Counted from the first letter of the stretch, positions 16,973-24,698 are shown. The stretch: DNA of 64,000 nucleotides from Clostridiales bacterium (GCA_003343705.1 QAKR01000043.1:27833-91832); one strand, 5' to 3'. Numbers and translations are program-made. Notes: generated from the sequence alone by a model not told the origin.

Positions 16973-17866
16973 TTAGTGTTTGCAAGACTTTGCTATATGC
17001 GGCTTTTTAAATTGAGCATTCATTATACAAATCCCGCCTACAATAAATAAAATGCCCAAAGCAGTATTTATTGTAAAAGATTCGCCGAAAATAAAAACAC
17101 TTATTAATGTTGCTACAACAGGCTCTACGGTTGATATCATAGAGGCTTTACCGTTTTCTAAACCTATAAGGCCTTTTGTGTATAATATATACGGTAAAAG
17201 GCAGCTGACAATACCAAGCAAAGCCATATAAACAGAGGTTTTTACAGTAACAAGGGGGATCATCCCCGAAATGTCTGAAAAAGGTAAAATACCTATTGAA
17301 GCAAATAAAAACGTATAGAATGCCACAGTAAATGGTTGATATCCCCTGTTTAGGGCAAAACGGCCGAAAATACTGTAAAGAGCATAAGCGAAACCGGAAC
17401 CTAACCCGAATAAAATACCTATAACCGAAATTGAGCCGGTGCTGCTTAAAAGACCGGTTACAAAAACGCAACCAGCAATCATTAAAACCATTGCAACACA
17501 TTTTGCAATGGTAAGTTTCTCTTTAAATAAAAATGTAGAAAATACGACAACAAAGAGAGGGGCAGTGTATAAAAGTACTGCCGCTACAGAAAGCGTTGAA
17601 TACTGCATAGACTGAAAATAACATATGTTAAAGAACAGTAAACTTAAAAATCCCGTTCCAAAAAAACACCATATATCTTTGAGTTTTATTTTAAAAAGAT
17701 TTTTATCTTTAAATAAAATAATAAAGAACATTCCAATTGCAGCAATCACAACACGAACGGCTACAAGTTGAAGTTGACCGAAACCCGCAGCTGTCAGAGT
17801 TTTTGCAAAAAGCCCTGTCATACCCCAACAAACAGCAGCCAAAACAACCTGCATATAACTTTTCAT
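16973..17866 (-). CDS. EamA-family (DMT superfamily) transporter
   Basis: A 297-residue membrane protein of about ten transmembrane helices built from two EamA repeats: the first starts MQVVLAAVCWGMTGLFAK and the second near ISVIGILFGLGSGFAYALYSI, with the late GLENGKASMISTVEPVVATL segment typical of RhaT/YdcZ-like drug/metabolite exporters. Such proteins export amino acids or metabolites. The substrate is unknown. The C-terminus is short and basic. It lies 48 bp downstream of the riboflavin S-component, on the same strand, so it may be read through from the riboswitch-controlled transcript. Confidence 0.83.
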   Translation of the reverse strand: MKSYMQVVLAAVCWGMTGLFAKTLTAAGFGQLQLVAVRVVIAAIGMFFIILFKDKNLFKIKLKDIWCFFGTGFLSLLFFNICYFQSMQYSTLSVAAVLLYTAPLFVVVFSTFLFKEKLTIAKCVAMVLMIAGCVFVTGLLSSTGSISVIGILFGLGSGFAYALYSIFGRFALNRGYQPFTVAFYTFLFASIGILPFSDISGMIPLVTVKTSVYMALLGIVSCLLPYILYTKGLIGLENGKASMISTVEPVVATLISVFIFGESFTINTALGILFIVGGICIMNAQFKKPHIAKSCKH

Positions 17867-17914
17867 ATAAAATAAAGGACTCCCCTCGCCTTTTTAGGCT
17901 ATATAATATTTAAA

Positions 17915-18523
17915 TTATCTTTTTGTTCTTTTCTCGCCTTTAATCAGCGGCGAAAGATATTTATAACAAATAAATGTAATGGCAACACTTATCATACCCT
18001 TAATAAAGGTAAAAGGCAGATTAAATATTAATAACGCAGACCATAAATCTGTTACCGACGGTAATATAGCTTTATACATGCCTAAAATTGCTTCCATAGG
18101 CATAAACAGCTTTGCATAAATGGGATAAACTATATAATAATTTGAAAAAACACTTATAACAGACATAGCAACGGCGCCTGTAAGAGATCCCCAAAAAGCC
18201 ATGCCTCGTGTTTTTCTATGTTTATAAAACATTCCCGCTGTGAAAACAAATACAGAGCCTATAATAAAGTTGGAAAGCTCCCCTATCCCCATAGTACTTG
18301 ATAAAAACAAATGCATAAGGTTTTTAATCAGACAGACTAAAATGCCCCACCAAGGGCCGATTGAAAATGATGCTAATAATGCCGGAAGCTCTGAAAAATC
18401 AAGCTTAATAAAGCTTGGAATAATAGGAATAGCAAATTCCAAAACCATTAAAATAAACCCGATTGCTCCGAAAAGTGCCGCGATAACCATTTTACGAATA
18501 AGATTTTTACGCTTTTGTTGCAT
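17915..18523 (-). CDS. ribU: Riboflavin ECF transporter S-component (RibU-like)
   Basis: About 202 residues and six hydrophobic segments, beginning MQQKRKNLIRKMVIAALFGA, the usual RibU N-terminus, with a following IIPSFIKLDFSELPALLASF segment that is characteristic of RibU. It is the substrate-binding membrane subunit that joins a shared EcfAA'T module, not present here, to import riboflavin. A longer frame extends to 18580, but that would begin inside the leader terminator; the ATG at 18523 has AAGGAG at a good distance (18534-18539) and is the likely start. An FMN riboswitch upstream supports the riboflavin assignment. Confidence 0.9.
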   Translation of the reverse strand: MQQKRKNLIRKMVIAALFGAIGFILMVLEFAIPIIPSFIKLDFSELPALLASFSIGPWWGILVCLIKNLMHLFLSSTMGIGELSNFIIGSVFVFTAGMFYKHRKTRGMAFWGSLTGAVAMSVISVFSNYYIVYPIYAKLFMPMEAILGMYKAILPSVTDLWSALLIFNLPFTFIKGMISVAITFICYKYLSPLIKGEKRTKR

Positions 18524-18561
18524 TGAAAAACAACTCCTTAAATATTTTTGCAATGCAATTG

Positions 18562-18586
18562 AAAAACCCTCTGCATACACAGAGGG
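18562..18586 (-). terminator. Riboswitch-controlled terminator of ribU
   Basis: CCCTCTG/CAGAGGG inverted repeat (arms 18567-18573 and 18580-18586) followed on the minus strand by five T, lying between the FMN aptamer and the ribU Shine-Dalgarno. This is the expected expression platform: FMN binding would favour the terminator and shut off riboflavin uptake. Confidence 0.85.
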
Positions 18587-18612
18587 ATAAAGTCATCAAA
18601 AAGATGACAAAG

Positions 18613-18756
18613 CTTTTTTCATCCGGACTCTCAACAGTGATTATACACTGTTACCGTCGGTACGAGAATTTCACCCGTTCGGCTTAAAAAGCAGATAAAG
18701 CATTTTTAAGTTCGTGGACTATAACCACCGGTAAGGAATTACACCTAACCCCAAAG
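18613..18756 (-). ncRNA. FMN riboswitch (RFN element)
   Basis: Read on the minus strand, the leader contains the conserved RFN landmarks in order: CTTTGGGGTTAGGTG, AATTCCTTACCGG, TATAGTCCACGAAC, then GGGTGAAATTCTCGTACCGAC, a variable arm, and AGAGTCCGGATGAAAAAAG closing the P1 helix with the first segment. The last two blocks and the P1 ends match the aptamer consensus closely. It binds FMN and controls the downstream riboflavin transporter gene through a terminator. Confidence 0.95.
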
Positions 18757-18770
18757 CATTGCTTATTAAC

Positions 18771-18799
18771 AGTATATAACGACTTTTTAAATTTGTCAA
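18771..18799 (-). promoter_or_regulatory. Promoter of the FMN-riboswitch/ribU transcript
   Basis: On the minus strand, TTGACA (18799-18794) and TATACT (18776-18771) with 17-bp spacing, placing the start a few bases before the aptamer. Confidence 0.82.
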
Positions 18800-18830
18800 T
18801 ACATTTCATAAAAAGTTGCACAATATACTC

Positions 18831-18859
18831 TTTACAAATATTCTATGGTTTGTTATAAT
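18831..18859 (+). promoter_or_regulatory. Promoter of prfA
   Basis: TTTACA (18831-18836) and TATAAT (18854-18859) separated by 17 bp, about 80 bp before the prfA ATG, and divergent from the ribU promoter. Confidence 0.75.
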
Positions 18860-18939
18860 GATATATAATACAATTAGCAACTACTAAATAAACTGGTTGT
18901 TTCAGTTTATTCGTATAGATTAAATAATGAGGGATAAAA

Positions 18940-20007
18940 ATGCTTGATAAATTAAAAAGTATTTCAGACAGATATGATGAAATAAACGAAAAGCTTTCCG
19001 ACCCCGGCATAATGTCGGATCTTTCTCAATACAAAGCATTGATGAAAGAAAATAAAAACCTAGCACCTATTGTTGAAAAGTATAACGAATATAAAAAAGC
19101 TGTGGAAACAATAGATGAAGCAAAAGAGCTTTTAGATCTTCCTCAGGATAAAGACTTTAAAGAGATGCTTGAAGCGGAGCTTTCCGAAAACAAACAGGCT
19201 CTTGAAAAGTTAGAAGAAGAGATTAAAATACTGCTTCTGCCTAAAGACCCCAATGATGACCGCAGTGTTATTGTTGAAATACGTGGTGGAGCCGGAGGCG
19301 AAGAAGCCGCACTTTTTGCAAACTCGCTTTACAGGATGTATTCAATGTATGCTGAAACAAAAGGTTTTAAAACAGAAGTTCTATCTATTAATGAAACAGA
19401 GCTTGGCGGAATAAAGGAAATATCTTTTTCAATTGACGGAGAAGGCGCTTACAGTCGTTTGAAATTTGAAAGCGGCGTTCACCGTGTTCAGCGTGTACCG
19501 GAGACAGAAAGCCAGGGTCGAATACACACCTCAACAGTAACGGTTGCAGTTCTTCCGGAAGTTGATGAAGTTGAATTTGAAATTAATCCTACCGATTTAA
19601 TAATTGAAACACATCGCTCTGCAGGCGCAGGCGGCCAGCACGTTAACAAAACAGAATCTGCCATTCGTATTATTCATGTCCCGACAAACACTATTGTAGA
19701 CTGCCAGGATGAACGTAGCCAACATAAAAACAAAGAAAAAGCTATGAAAATTCTGCGTTCCCGAATTTACGAAAACATGCTTGAAGAACAGGCAAAAGAA
19801 ATTTCAGCAGAGCGTCGTAGCCAGGTAGGAACAGGAGACCGCAGCGAACGTATACGAACATATAATTTTCCTCAAGGTCGTGTCACAGACCATCGCATAG
19901 GTCTTACTCTTTATAAAATTCTTCAAATTATGGACGGAGACCTTGATGAAATTATAGACGCACTTGTCACAACAGATCAAGCTCGAAAACTTTCATCAGG
20001 ACAATAA
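18940..20007 (+). CDS. prfA: Peptide chain release factor 1
   Basis: A 355-residue class I release factor of normal length. The GGQ catalytic motif is at 231-233 within [11 protein letters not shown], where it triggers peptidyl-tRNA hydrolysis. The RF1-type codon-recognition PxT is present as PET (187-189) in [12 protein letters not shown], so it should read UAA and UAG. The ATG at 18940 follows GAGGG. A membrane-protein gene follows after 26 bp and is likely co-transcribed. Very confident. Confidence 0.97.
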   Translation: MLDKLKSISDRYDEINEKLSDPGIMSDLSQYKALMKENKNLAPIVEKYNEYKKAVETIDEAKELLDLPQDKDFKEMLEAELSENKQALEKLEEEIKILLLPKDPNDDRSVIVEIRGGAGGEEAALFANSLYRMYSMYAETKGFKTEVLSINETELGGIKEISFSIDGEGAYSRLKFESGVHRVQRVPETESQGRIHTSTVTVAVLPEVDEVEFEINPTDLIIETHRSAGAGGQHVNKTESAIRIIHVPTNTIVDCQDERSQHKNKEKAMKILRSRIYENMLEEQAKEISAERRSQVGTGDRSERIRTYNFPQGRVTDHRIGLTLYKILQIMDGDLDEIIDALVTTDQARKLSSGQ

Positions 20008-20033
20008 ATCTGGCTATAAAAGGAATAATAAAA

Positions 20034-20903
20034 ATGGATGAAACCAATGTAACAATTATAGAATCTACTGCTGAACAAATAAAAACCGAAAAAAAGCATT
20101 TGCCGCCAATAGCTAAAGAAATATTAAAATACTTCTTTACATTTTTACTCATAGGTGCACTATTCACGGCAGTAACGGCTATTTTCCCTATTTTTCCGTT
20201 TCAACTTCAAACCGCTAAAGAGATAAACCCGCTTAAATTCGGTGTTCCGTTCGGATTTGTTGAAATGACACCAGACAAAACTACGCTTGATTCTTTTGCT
20301 GACAGTAAAGGCATATCATGGTCGTTTTTTTTGCCGCGATATGACATTTATGAATTTCAAATAATATGGTGGAAAGCCGTTTTAAATATAATAATTGCAG
20401 GAGCGTTTTTTGCGCTTATATATTTCTTTTTTGTTTATTTTAATAAAATTGCAAAAAAAGTTTTGTTATTCACTTTAATTGGTTTTATTATATCGGCTGC
20501 TTCTTCTTTTTTACCTAAAAAATTCAACGTAGATGAGATAAATCCGATGCACTTCGGGGGAGTTGTCCCATTTGTTGAACAAACGCCAGATATGGGAACA
20601 ATAAGCACAGTGCCGGACATTGAAGAATGGCTTCCTCAAACGTATCTTGCACCCAAATTTACATCAGCCTATACTACACGAATTGTTATTTGGAAGCTTG
20701 CGCTTTCAAGCGTTATCAACGGGCTTATATTCGCCGCTTTATGGTATTCATTGCGGTGGTTTAAATATTATCTGTTTGGGGGTAAAGAAGTAGCAAATCA
20801 AAAATTCAAAGAAGAGAAGCTGAAATTGCTTGCGCAAGCCCCAAAAAGTTCAACTTTACATTTAAAAAACTTAGACGACCCCCTTGACAAATTAAAAAAA
20901 TAG
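20034..20903 (+). CDS. Membrane protein with an internal tandem duplication
   Basis: A 289-residue protein I do not recognise. It is built of two copies: residues about 34-136 and 145-247, each with a first hydrophobic helix, an extracytoplasmic loop containing INPxxFG...PF.FVE.TPD (64-81 and 169-186), and a second helix preceded by IxxWK (IIWWKAVLNIIIAG; IVIWKLALSSVING). Two acidic Lys-rich tails face the cytoplasm. The loop motif is conserved between copies much better than the helices, which suggests that it is the functional part, perhaps a ligand or partner site. It follows prfA by 26 bp and precedes tRNA-Gln. Confidence 0.6.
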   Translation: MDETNVTIIESTAEQIKTEKKHLPPIAKEILKYFFTFLLIGALFTAVTAIFPIFPFQLQTAKEINPLKFGVPFGFVEMTPDKTTLDSFADSKGISWSFFLPRYDIYEFQIIWWKAVLNIIIAGAFFALIYFFFVYFNKIAKKVLLFTLIGFIISAASSFLPKKFNVDEINPMHFGGVVPFVEQTPDMGTISTVPDIEEWLPQTYLAPKFTSAYTTRIVIWKLALSSVINGLIFAALWYSLRWFKYYLFGGKEVANQKFKEEKLKLLAQAPKSSTLHLKNLDDPLDKLKK

Positions 20904-20941
20904 TGTATAATATTATAGGCGATTAATTTCATCGCCTTTAT

Positions 20942-21015
20942 TGCGGAATTGTGTAACGGTAGCACGGCAGACTCTGACTCTGTTTGTCTGGGTTCGAATC
21001 CTAGTTCCGCAGCCA
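20942..21015 (+). tRNA. tRNA-Gln (anticodon CUG)
   Basis: A complete cloverleaf of 74 bases. The acceptor stem TGCGGAA (20942-20948) pairs with TTCCGCA (21005-21011), with the weak U1-A72 pair typical of tRNA-Gln. The anticodon stem GCAGA/TCTGT encloses a CTCTGAC loop, giving anticodon CTG. The T-loop GGTTCGAATCC is standard, the discriminator is G and CCA is encoded. It reads CAG codons. Confidence 0.93.
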
Positions 21016-21019
21016 ACAT

Positions 21020-21057
21020 AAAAAACCTTAAAATCGTTATGATTTTAAGGTTTTTTA
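21020..21057 (+). terminator. Terminator after tRNA-Gln
   Basis: Inverted repeat AAAACCTTAAAATC/GATTTTAAGGTTTT with a GTTAT loop followed by a T-run (to about 21056), a few bases after the encoded CCA. Confidence 0.85.
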
Positions 21058-21188
21058 TGTTTTTTTCTAGATTTTATAAAAGAAGATGTATTTCATTAAA
21101 AAACAAAAGTATATTTTTTATAGAATCACTTGAATTTTTTTCACTATCATAGTATAATAAAAAAAGATTTTTGAAAGCAGGGTTTAAT

Positions 21189-22610
21189 ATGAAAGAGTTT
21201 TTTGCAACTGAAGATATAAATGCATCAGCCGTTAATGAGTTTTTTAACGACAGTTTGAAAAAAGATAACCATATACATGCAATGTCTGTGTATATAGGCG
21301 GTGAAAAAAAGTTGGAATTCGCTGCTGAACCGTATTCGCTTTATGATAAAAGAGAAATATATTCTCTTTCAAAAAGCTTTACATCAGCGGCTATTGGGGC
21401 TGCTTGGGATGAGGGATTTATAAACCTTGAAGAAAAGCTTATTGATATTTTCCCGGATAAGCTACCTAAAAATATCAGCGATAACTTATCTAAAATGACT
21501 GTTTGGCATTGCCTTACAATGACAACCGGGCATGAAGAGTGTGTGATGAAAAGTTTATTTAATTCATCCGACCCAGCAAGGGATTTTCTCGCAAATGAAG
21601 TACAATATGAGCCCGGGACACATTTTTTATACAACACGGGTGCATCCTGTATGCTGGGTGTTATTCTTGAAAAGAAAACAGGACGTAAGCTGTTTGATTA
21701 TACCTCGGAGAAAATACTGGAACCTCTCGGCATAAATGAAAGCTACTGGACAGAGTGTGCATCGGGCGTAAATGAAGGCGGTATAGGGCTGCATATAAGC
21801 TGCGACGATATTTCTAAATTCGGACTTATGCTGGCAAATAAAGGTGTTTACAAAGGCAAACAAATCCTTTCCAAAGAATGGATTGAAATGGCCGGAGCTG
21901 CACAAGTTGACAATAAATTAAATGGGGATAGCGGAACAGGAAACTGGACAAGCGGTTATGGTTTTCAATTCTGGCGCACAGCAAAAGACGGGTACCGAGG
22001 TGACGGGTTGAAAGGGCAGCTTTGTATGATAATGCCGAAAAACAACGCCGTCGTTAATATTGTGGCTTGCACAAAAGATATGGAAAGCGAAATTGCAGAT
22101 GCAGTAACACTTGTAGAGAACATTATTGGCAACAGCATTCAGACACTAAACATTCCGGACTACCCACCGCTATCGTTAGATAATGAAAGTCTGCCGGATT
22201 ACGTAGGGAAAACTATCATCACTGATAAAACACCTACAAAAATAACTTCACTAAGAATAGATAAAACTGAAGGCGGCATTGCAATAAATCTTTATAACGG
22301 GCATGATAAACAAATACTTTTTGCAGGCGACGGCAAATGGGAAGAAAGCAGTCTTTATATGCCGGCAACAGCCCCTAAAATAACCATGTTTATGAATCCG
22401 TACATCTCTGAAAAGGTTCGAACAGCAGCCTCCTTTACATTTAAAAATGGCAAACTTATTATAAAAGTTAAGCATCTTTCAAATCCTCATACTGTTTATA
22501 TTACCGTTACACAAAATAAAAACAAGCTGACAGCCCATTTTGAAACGGAATGGATGCCGGATATGCTTCCTAATGATGCAAGAACATTAACGGCAACTAT
22601 TATTGAGTGA
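21189..22610 (+). CDS. Serine hydrolase, class C beta-lactamase/DD-peptidase fold
   Basis: About 473 residues. The nucleophile motif SLSK (in REIYSLSKSFTSAAIG, roughly residues 56-70) and the YNTGAS segment, the place of the YxN motif, identify the penicillin-binding-protein-like serine hydrolase fold. There is no signal peptide, so it is probably cytoplasmic and acts on a small ester, amide or lactone; this resembles many clostridial EstB/beta-lactamase-related proteins rather than true beta-lactamases. The C-terminal about 120 residues form an added beta-rich domain. A TTG at 21171 is in frame, but the ATG at 21189 has AGGG at better spacing. Substrate unknown. Confidence 0.78.
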   Translation: MKEFFATEDINASAVNEFFNDSLKKDNHIHAMSVYIGGEKKLEFAAEPYSLYDKREIYSLSKSFTSAAIGAAWDEGFINLEEKLIDIFPDKLPKNISDNLSKMTVWHCLTMTTGHEECVMKSLFNSSDPARDFLANEVQYEPGTHFLYNTGASCMLGVILEKKTGRKLFDYTSEKILEPLGINESYWTECASGVNEGGIGLHISCDDISKFGLMLANKGVYKGKQILSKEWIEMAGAAQVDNKLNGDSGTGNWTSGYGFQFWRTAKDGYRGDGLKGQLCMIMPKNNAVVNIVACTKDMESEIADAVTLVENIIGNSIQTLNIPDYPPLSLDNESLPDYVGKTIITDKTPTKITSLRIDKTEGGIAINLYNGHDKQILFAGDGKWEESSLYMPATAPKITMFMNPYISEKVRTAASFTFKNGKLIIKVKHLSNPHTVYITVTQNKNKLTAHFETEWMPDMLPNDARTLTATIIE

Positions 22611-22657
22611 TAAGCTTTATTTTAAATATAAAAACAGATGTACAATATTTACCAACG

Positions 22658-22690
22658 GCGCGATGTAAGTATCGCGCTTTACTTTTTAAC
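22658..22690 (+). terminator. Terminator after the serine hydrolase gene
   Basis: GCGCGAT/ATCGCGC inverted repeat (22658-22664 and 22671-22677) followed by TTTACTTTTT. The U-tract is interrupted but adequate. Confidence 0.7.
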
Positions 22691-22700
22691 GAGTTTTTAA

Positions 22701-22732
22701 TACCTCTTAGCAGTGAAATCATACCTGATGAT
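22701..22732 (+). promoter_or_regulatory. Candidate LytTR operator (direct repeat)
   Basis: The hexamer ATACCT occurs at 22700 and 22721, 21 bp apart, as a direct repeat (ATACCTCTTAG and ATACCTGATGA), ending about 10 bp before the -35 of the LytTR gene promoter. LytTR-domain regulators bind direct-repeat half-sites on one helix face, about two turns apart, so the geometry fits autoregulation. The link is inferred from position and spacing only. Confidence 0.45.
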
Positions 22733-22741
22733 TAAAAATCA

Positions 22742-22770
22742 TTTACAAACATAAAACTTTATACTATAAT
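22742..22770 (+). promoter_or_regulatory. Promoter of the LytTR/LiaF-like operon
   Basis: TTTACA (22742-22747) and TATAAT (22765-22770) with 17-bp spacing, 25 bp before the GTG start. Confidence 0.75.
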
Positions 22771-22794
22771 AGTATTAATAAAGGTGGTGTTTGA

Positions 22795-23253
22795 GTGAAG
22801 GTTCGGGTTGAACTTATAGATGACGGATCGGAAGATGAGATAATCATCCGCTGTGGCCGCGTGGATGATACTGTTCATAAAATTCATCAGTACATAAAAG
22901 ATCTGTCTGAACAAAATCTTCAGATAGATTTGTATAAGGATAATGAAGAATTTTATTTTTCAGTTGAAGATATTTTATTTTTTGAAACTGAACAAGAGTC
23001 TGTTTACGCACACACAATACAAGACTCTTACTTAATAAAACATCGATTGTATGAATTAGAAAAAATGCTGCCGGGATATTTTATCAGATCATCAAAATCA
23101 ACTATTATAAACAGTAAACAAGTCTATTCAATCACCAGAAACCTCACCGCGTCAAGCCTTGTAACCTTTAAAAACACCCACAAACGCGTTTATGTATCAC
23201 GTAATTATTACAGCCAGCTTCGCCAGCTTCTAAGAAAGGAATATATAAAATGA
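22795..23253 (+). CDS. LytTR-domain DNA-binding regulator
   Basis: A 152-residue protein with a short N-terminal extension (about 1-50) and a LytTR DNA-binding domain (about 55-150: VEDILFFETEQESVYAHT, FIRSSKSTIINSKQV, KRVYVSRNYYSQLRQLL). There is no receiver domain, so it is not a classical response regulator. The start is a GTG preceded by AAGGTGG. The next gene overlaps by 4 bp and encodes a membrane protein with a LiaF-like tail; such LytTR plus membrane-protein pairs are known as LytTR regulatory systems in which the membrane protein restrains the regulator. Inference: it is autoregulated from the direct repeats upstream. Confidence 0.85.
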   Translation: MKVRVELIDDGSEDEIIIRCGRVDDTVHKIHQYIKDLSEQNLQIDLYKDNEEFYFSVEDILFFETEQESVYAHTIQDSYLIKHRLYELEKMLPGYFIRSSKSTIINSKQVYSITRNLTASSLVTFKNTHKRVYVSRNYYSQLRQLLRKEYIK

Positions 23254-23954
23254 GAAACACTAAATGGCTCTGGGCAACGTTTTCAATCTTATCCGCAGTC
23301 TTTATAATAGCCAGCCAAGTAACAGATTTTGTAAACATAGGTTTTTGGAGCATCCTCGGAACGATTCTTCTGTCAGCGGTGCTGATACAAAGTATAATTC
23401 ATCGCAACTTCTTCGGTATTTTTATCCCTCTTGCACTAGGTTATAAAATTTATTGTCAACCTCTGAACTTGCTGGATATATCTGTTTGGATTCTTTTATC
23501 TGCTGCAGTTTTATTAGCAATAGGCTTTAGCTTTATCTTTAAAAGCCGCCCGCCTAAATTAAAATATAAGTTTGATAAGTGCGAACATTTTAACGAAACT
23601 GTATATAATGCAGACGACAACAACCCTTACGCAAAAGTTAATTTCGGAGCATCTACAAAATATCTTCATTCAACATCATTACAAGCAGGTCAATTCTATA
23701 CCTCATTCGGTTCTATGGAAGTATACTTAGATCAAGCTCAGCTAAGCCCGGAGGGTGCTGAAATTTATGTAGACTGCAAATTCGGAGCTATTGAACTTTA
23801 CGTTCCTTCAAGGTGGAATGTTAAAAATAAAGTTCACGTCAGTATGGGTGCGGCAGATATTCCTGAACATCGTACCGCTTCAGACCCGTCTTCACCTGTT
23901 CTTATTATTTCAGGAAATGTGTCTTTCGGAGCAGTTGAAGTTAATTATATTTAA
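23250..23954 (+). CDS. LiaF-like membrane protein, putative partner of the LytTR regulator
   Basis: A 234-residue protein with four hydrophobic segments (about 8-27, 31-49, 51-66, 72-93), a short basic linker, and a C-terminal beta-rich domain (about 125-234) of LiaF/DUF2154 type with three repeated FG-A motifs (NFGAST, KFGAIELYV, SFGAVEVN). LiaF-like proteins sense or transmit cell-envelope stress and often inhibit their paired regulator. The start overlaps the LytTR stop (ATGA), so the pair is translated together. The exact signal is unknown. Confidence 0.8.
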   Translation: MRNTKWLWATFSILSAVFIIASQVTDFVNIGFWSILGTILLSAVLIQSIIHRNFFGIFIPLALGYKIYCQPLNLLDISVWILLSAAVLLAIGFSFIFKSRPPKLKYKFDKCEHFNETVYNADDNNPYAKVNFGASTKYLHSTSLQAGQFYTSFGSMEVYLDQAQLSPEGAEIYVDCKFGAIELYVPSRWNVKNKVHVSMGAADIPEHRTASDPSSPVLIISGNVSFGAVEVNYI

Positions 23955-24012
23955 CTCTTATAAAATGTGTACAAATTAATAAACATCAACAAATTATCTA
24001 TTTAATAATGAA

Positions 24013-24060
24013 AACGGTCAGCCCGAATAATAGGCTGACCGTTATTTTATTTATATATTT
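24013..24060. terminator. Bidirectional terminator
   Basis: An 11-bp perfect inverted repeat AACGGTCAGCC/GGCTGACCGTT (24013-24023 and 24033-24043) between the convergent LiaF-like gene and the 96-residue gene, followed by ATTTTATTT on the plus strand. Confidence 0.82.
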
Positions 24061-24351
24061 TTATTGATCTCCAGCGTCGGCTATAGCAATATCAATCCAT
24101 GCGCTGGCAATGTCCAGTGCCTGGTAAAGCCCGTTTTTAGTAGTGAATTTTATAACTTCTTTACTTCTTTGCGGATCTGTATACATAAGCTGTACGTCAA
24201 TTTTCGTTGCAACAGGAAGTTCCTTAACCTTTTTCTGGTCGGATATGGAGAGTAATGTATAATATCTATCGGACATATTTCCGTAAAATATCAAGTTTCC
24301 AGTTCGGACAAGATTCCGGCCACGGAACGTGATAAATTTATTTTCACCCAT
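24061..24351 (-). CDS. Small conserved-looking hypothetical protein
   Basis: About 96 residues, starting MGENKFITFRGRNLVRTGN. I do not recognise a named family. It is soluble, mixed alpha/beta, with a predicted C-terminal helix (GLYQALDIASAWIDIAIADA) and no cysteine. A longer frame reaches 24411, but that would begin inside the promoter; the ATG at 24351 is preceded by AAAGGTGAC and chosen. It is transcribed from a strong minus-strand promoter whose -35 lies in a 29-bp palindrome shared with a divergent plus-strand promoter. Confidence 0.6.
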   Translation of the reverse strand: MGENKFITFRGRNLVRTGNLIFYGNMSDRYYTLLSISDQKKVKELPVATKIDVQLMYTDPQRSKEVIKFTTKNGLYQALDIASAWIDIAIADAGDQ

Positions 24352-24382
24352 TCGTGTCACCTTTTTCTTATTTGATAAATAA

Positions 24383-24411
24383 AGTATACCATTAAATTGG
24401 AGAAATGTCAA
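24383..24411 (-). promoter_or_regulatory. Promoter of the 96-residue gene
   Basis: On the minus strand, TTGACA (24411-24406) and TATACT (24388-24383) with 17-bp spacing, about 32 bp before the ATG at 24351. Confidence 0.82.
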
Positions 24412-24430
24412 GGGTTCCCCTTGACATTTC
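24402..24430. repeat. 29-bp palindrome holding two divergent -35 boxes
   Basis: Two perfect 13-bp arms (24402-24414 and 24418-24430, GAAATGTCAAGGG and its complement) around TTC. Each arm contains a TTGACA hexamer pointing outward. No U-tract follows on either strand, so it is unlikely to be a terminator; a shared operator is the simpler reading. Confidence 0.7.
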
Positions 24431-24449
24431 GATTTGTTTTTGGTATTAT
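24421..24449 (+). promoter_or_regulatory. Plus-strand divergent promoter, likely of rhaA
   Basis: TTGACA (24421-24426) and TATTAT (24444-24449) with 17-bp spacing. The next plus-strand gene is rhaA at 24699, so the leader would be about 240 bases and would run antisense to the small gene at 24459-24632. Confidence 0.65.
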
Positions 24450-24458
24450 TAATATAGG

Positions 24459-24632
24459 TTATTTTTGCATATATTGCCCGGCAGCCGCTTTTATTCTTTT
24501 AATGGTTTTCATCATCGCATCCATTTTTTTTCTGTCACATACAAAAAATGTAGCTGATGCAACACCAATGCCGGCAACCATTCCTACAACCATACCGGGC
24601 ACAAATCTCTTTTTTTCTCTTCTAAACAGCAC
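24459..24632 (-). CDS. Small membrane protein, about 57 residues
   Basis: A short protein with a basic N-terminus (MLFRREKKRF), one glycine-rich transmembrane helix (about 11-29, PGMVVGMVAGIGVASATFF) and a basic amphipathic tail (about 32-57), resembling YtxH-like or similar small clostridial membrane proteins. The GTG at 24632 is preceded by GAGGTGAT at good spacing; an in-frame GTG at 24641 is possible but overlaps that site. It lies on the strand opposite the predicted rhaA leader. Function unknown. Confidence 0.55.
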   Translation of the reverse strand: MLFRREKKRFVPGMVVGMVAGIGVASATFFVCDRKKMDAMMKTIKRIKAAAGQYMQK

Positions 24633-24698
24633 AGTTATCACCTCGGTTTTATTATGCGCTGAAAATTTAAATTTATAATATAAGGAAGGATAAATATT

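Noticed and set aside
18524..18580. A 19-residue N-terminal extension of the riboflavin S-component
   Set aside because: It would start in the leader terminator and lacks a Shine-Dalgarno, whereas the ATG at 18523 has AAGGAG.
20949..21152. A 67-codon plus-strand frame
   Set aside because: It covers tRNA-Gln and its terminator, so it is not a protein gene.
21189..22610. Serine hydrolase as a resistance beta-lactamase
   Set aside because: No signal peptide and the YxN-position is YNT; it resembles EstB-like or other cytoplasmic hydrolases.
24402..24430. The 29-bp palindrome as a terminator of the small minus-strand gene
   Set aside because: Neither side has a T-run, and both arms form -35 boxes of well-spaced promoters.
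24397..24678. A 93-codon plus-strand frame with hydrophobic residues
   Set aside because: It starts within the divergent promoter and is the antisense of the better-supported small minus-strand gene; no ribosome-binding site.
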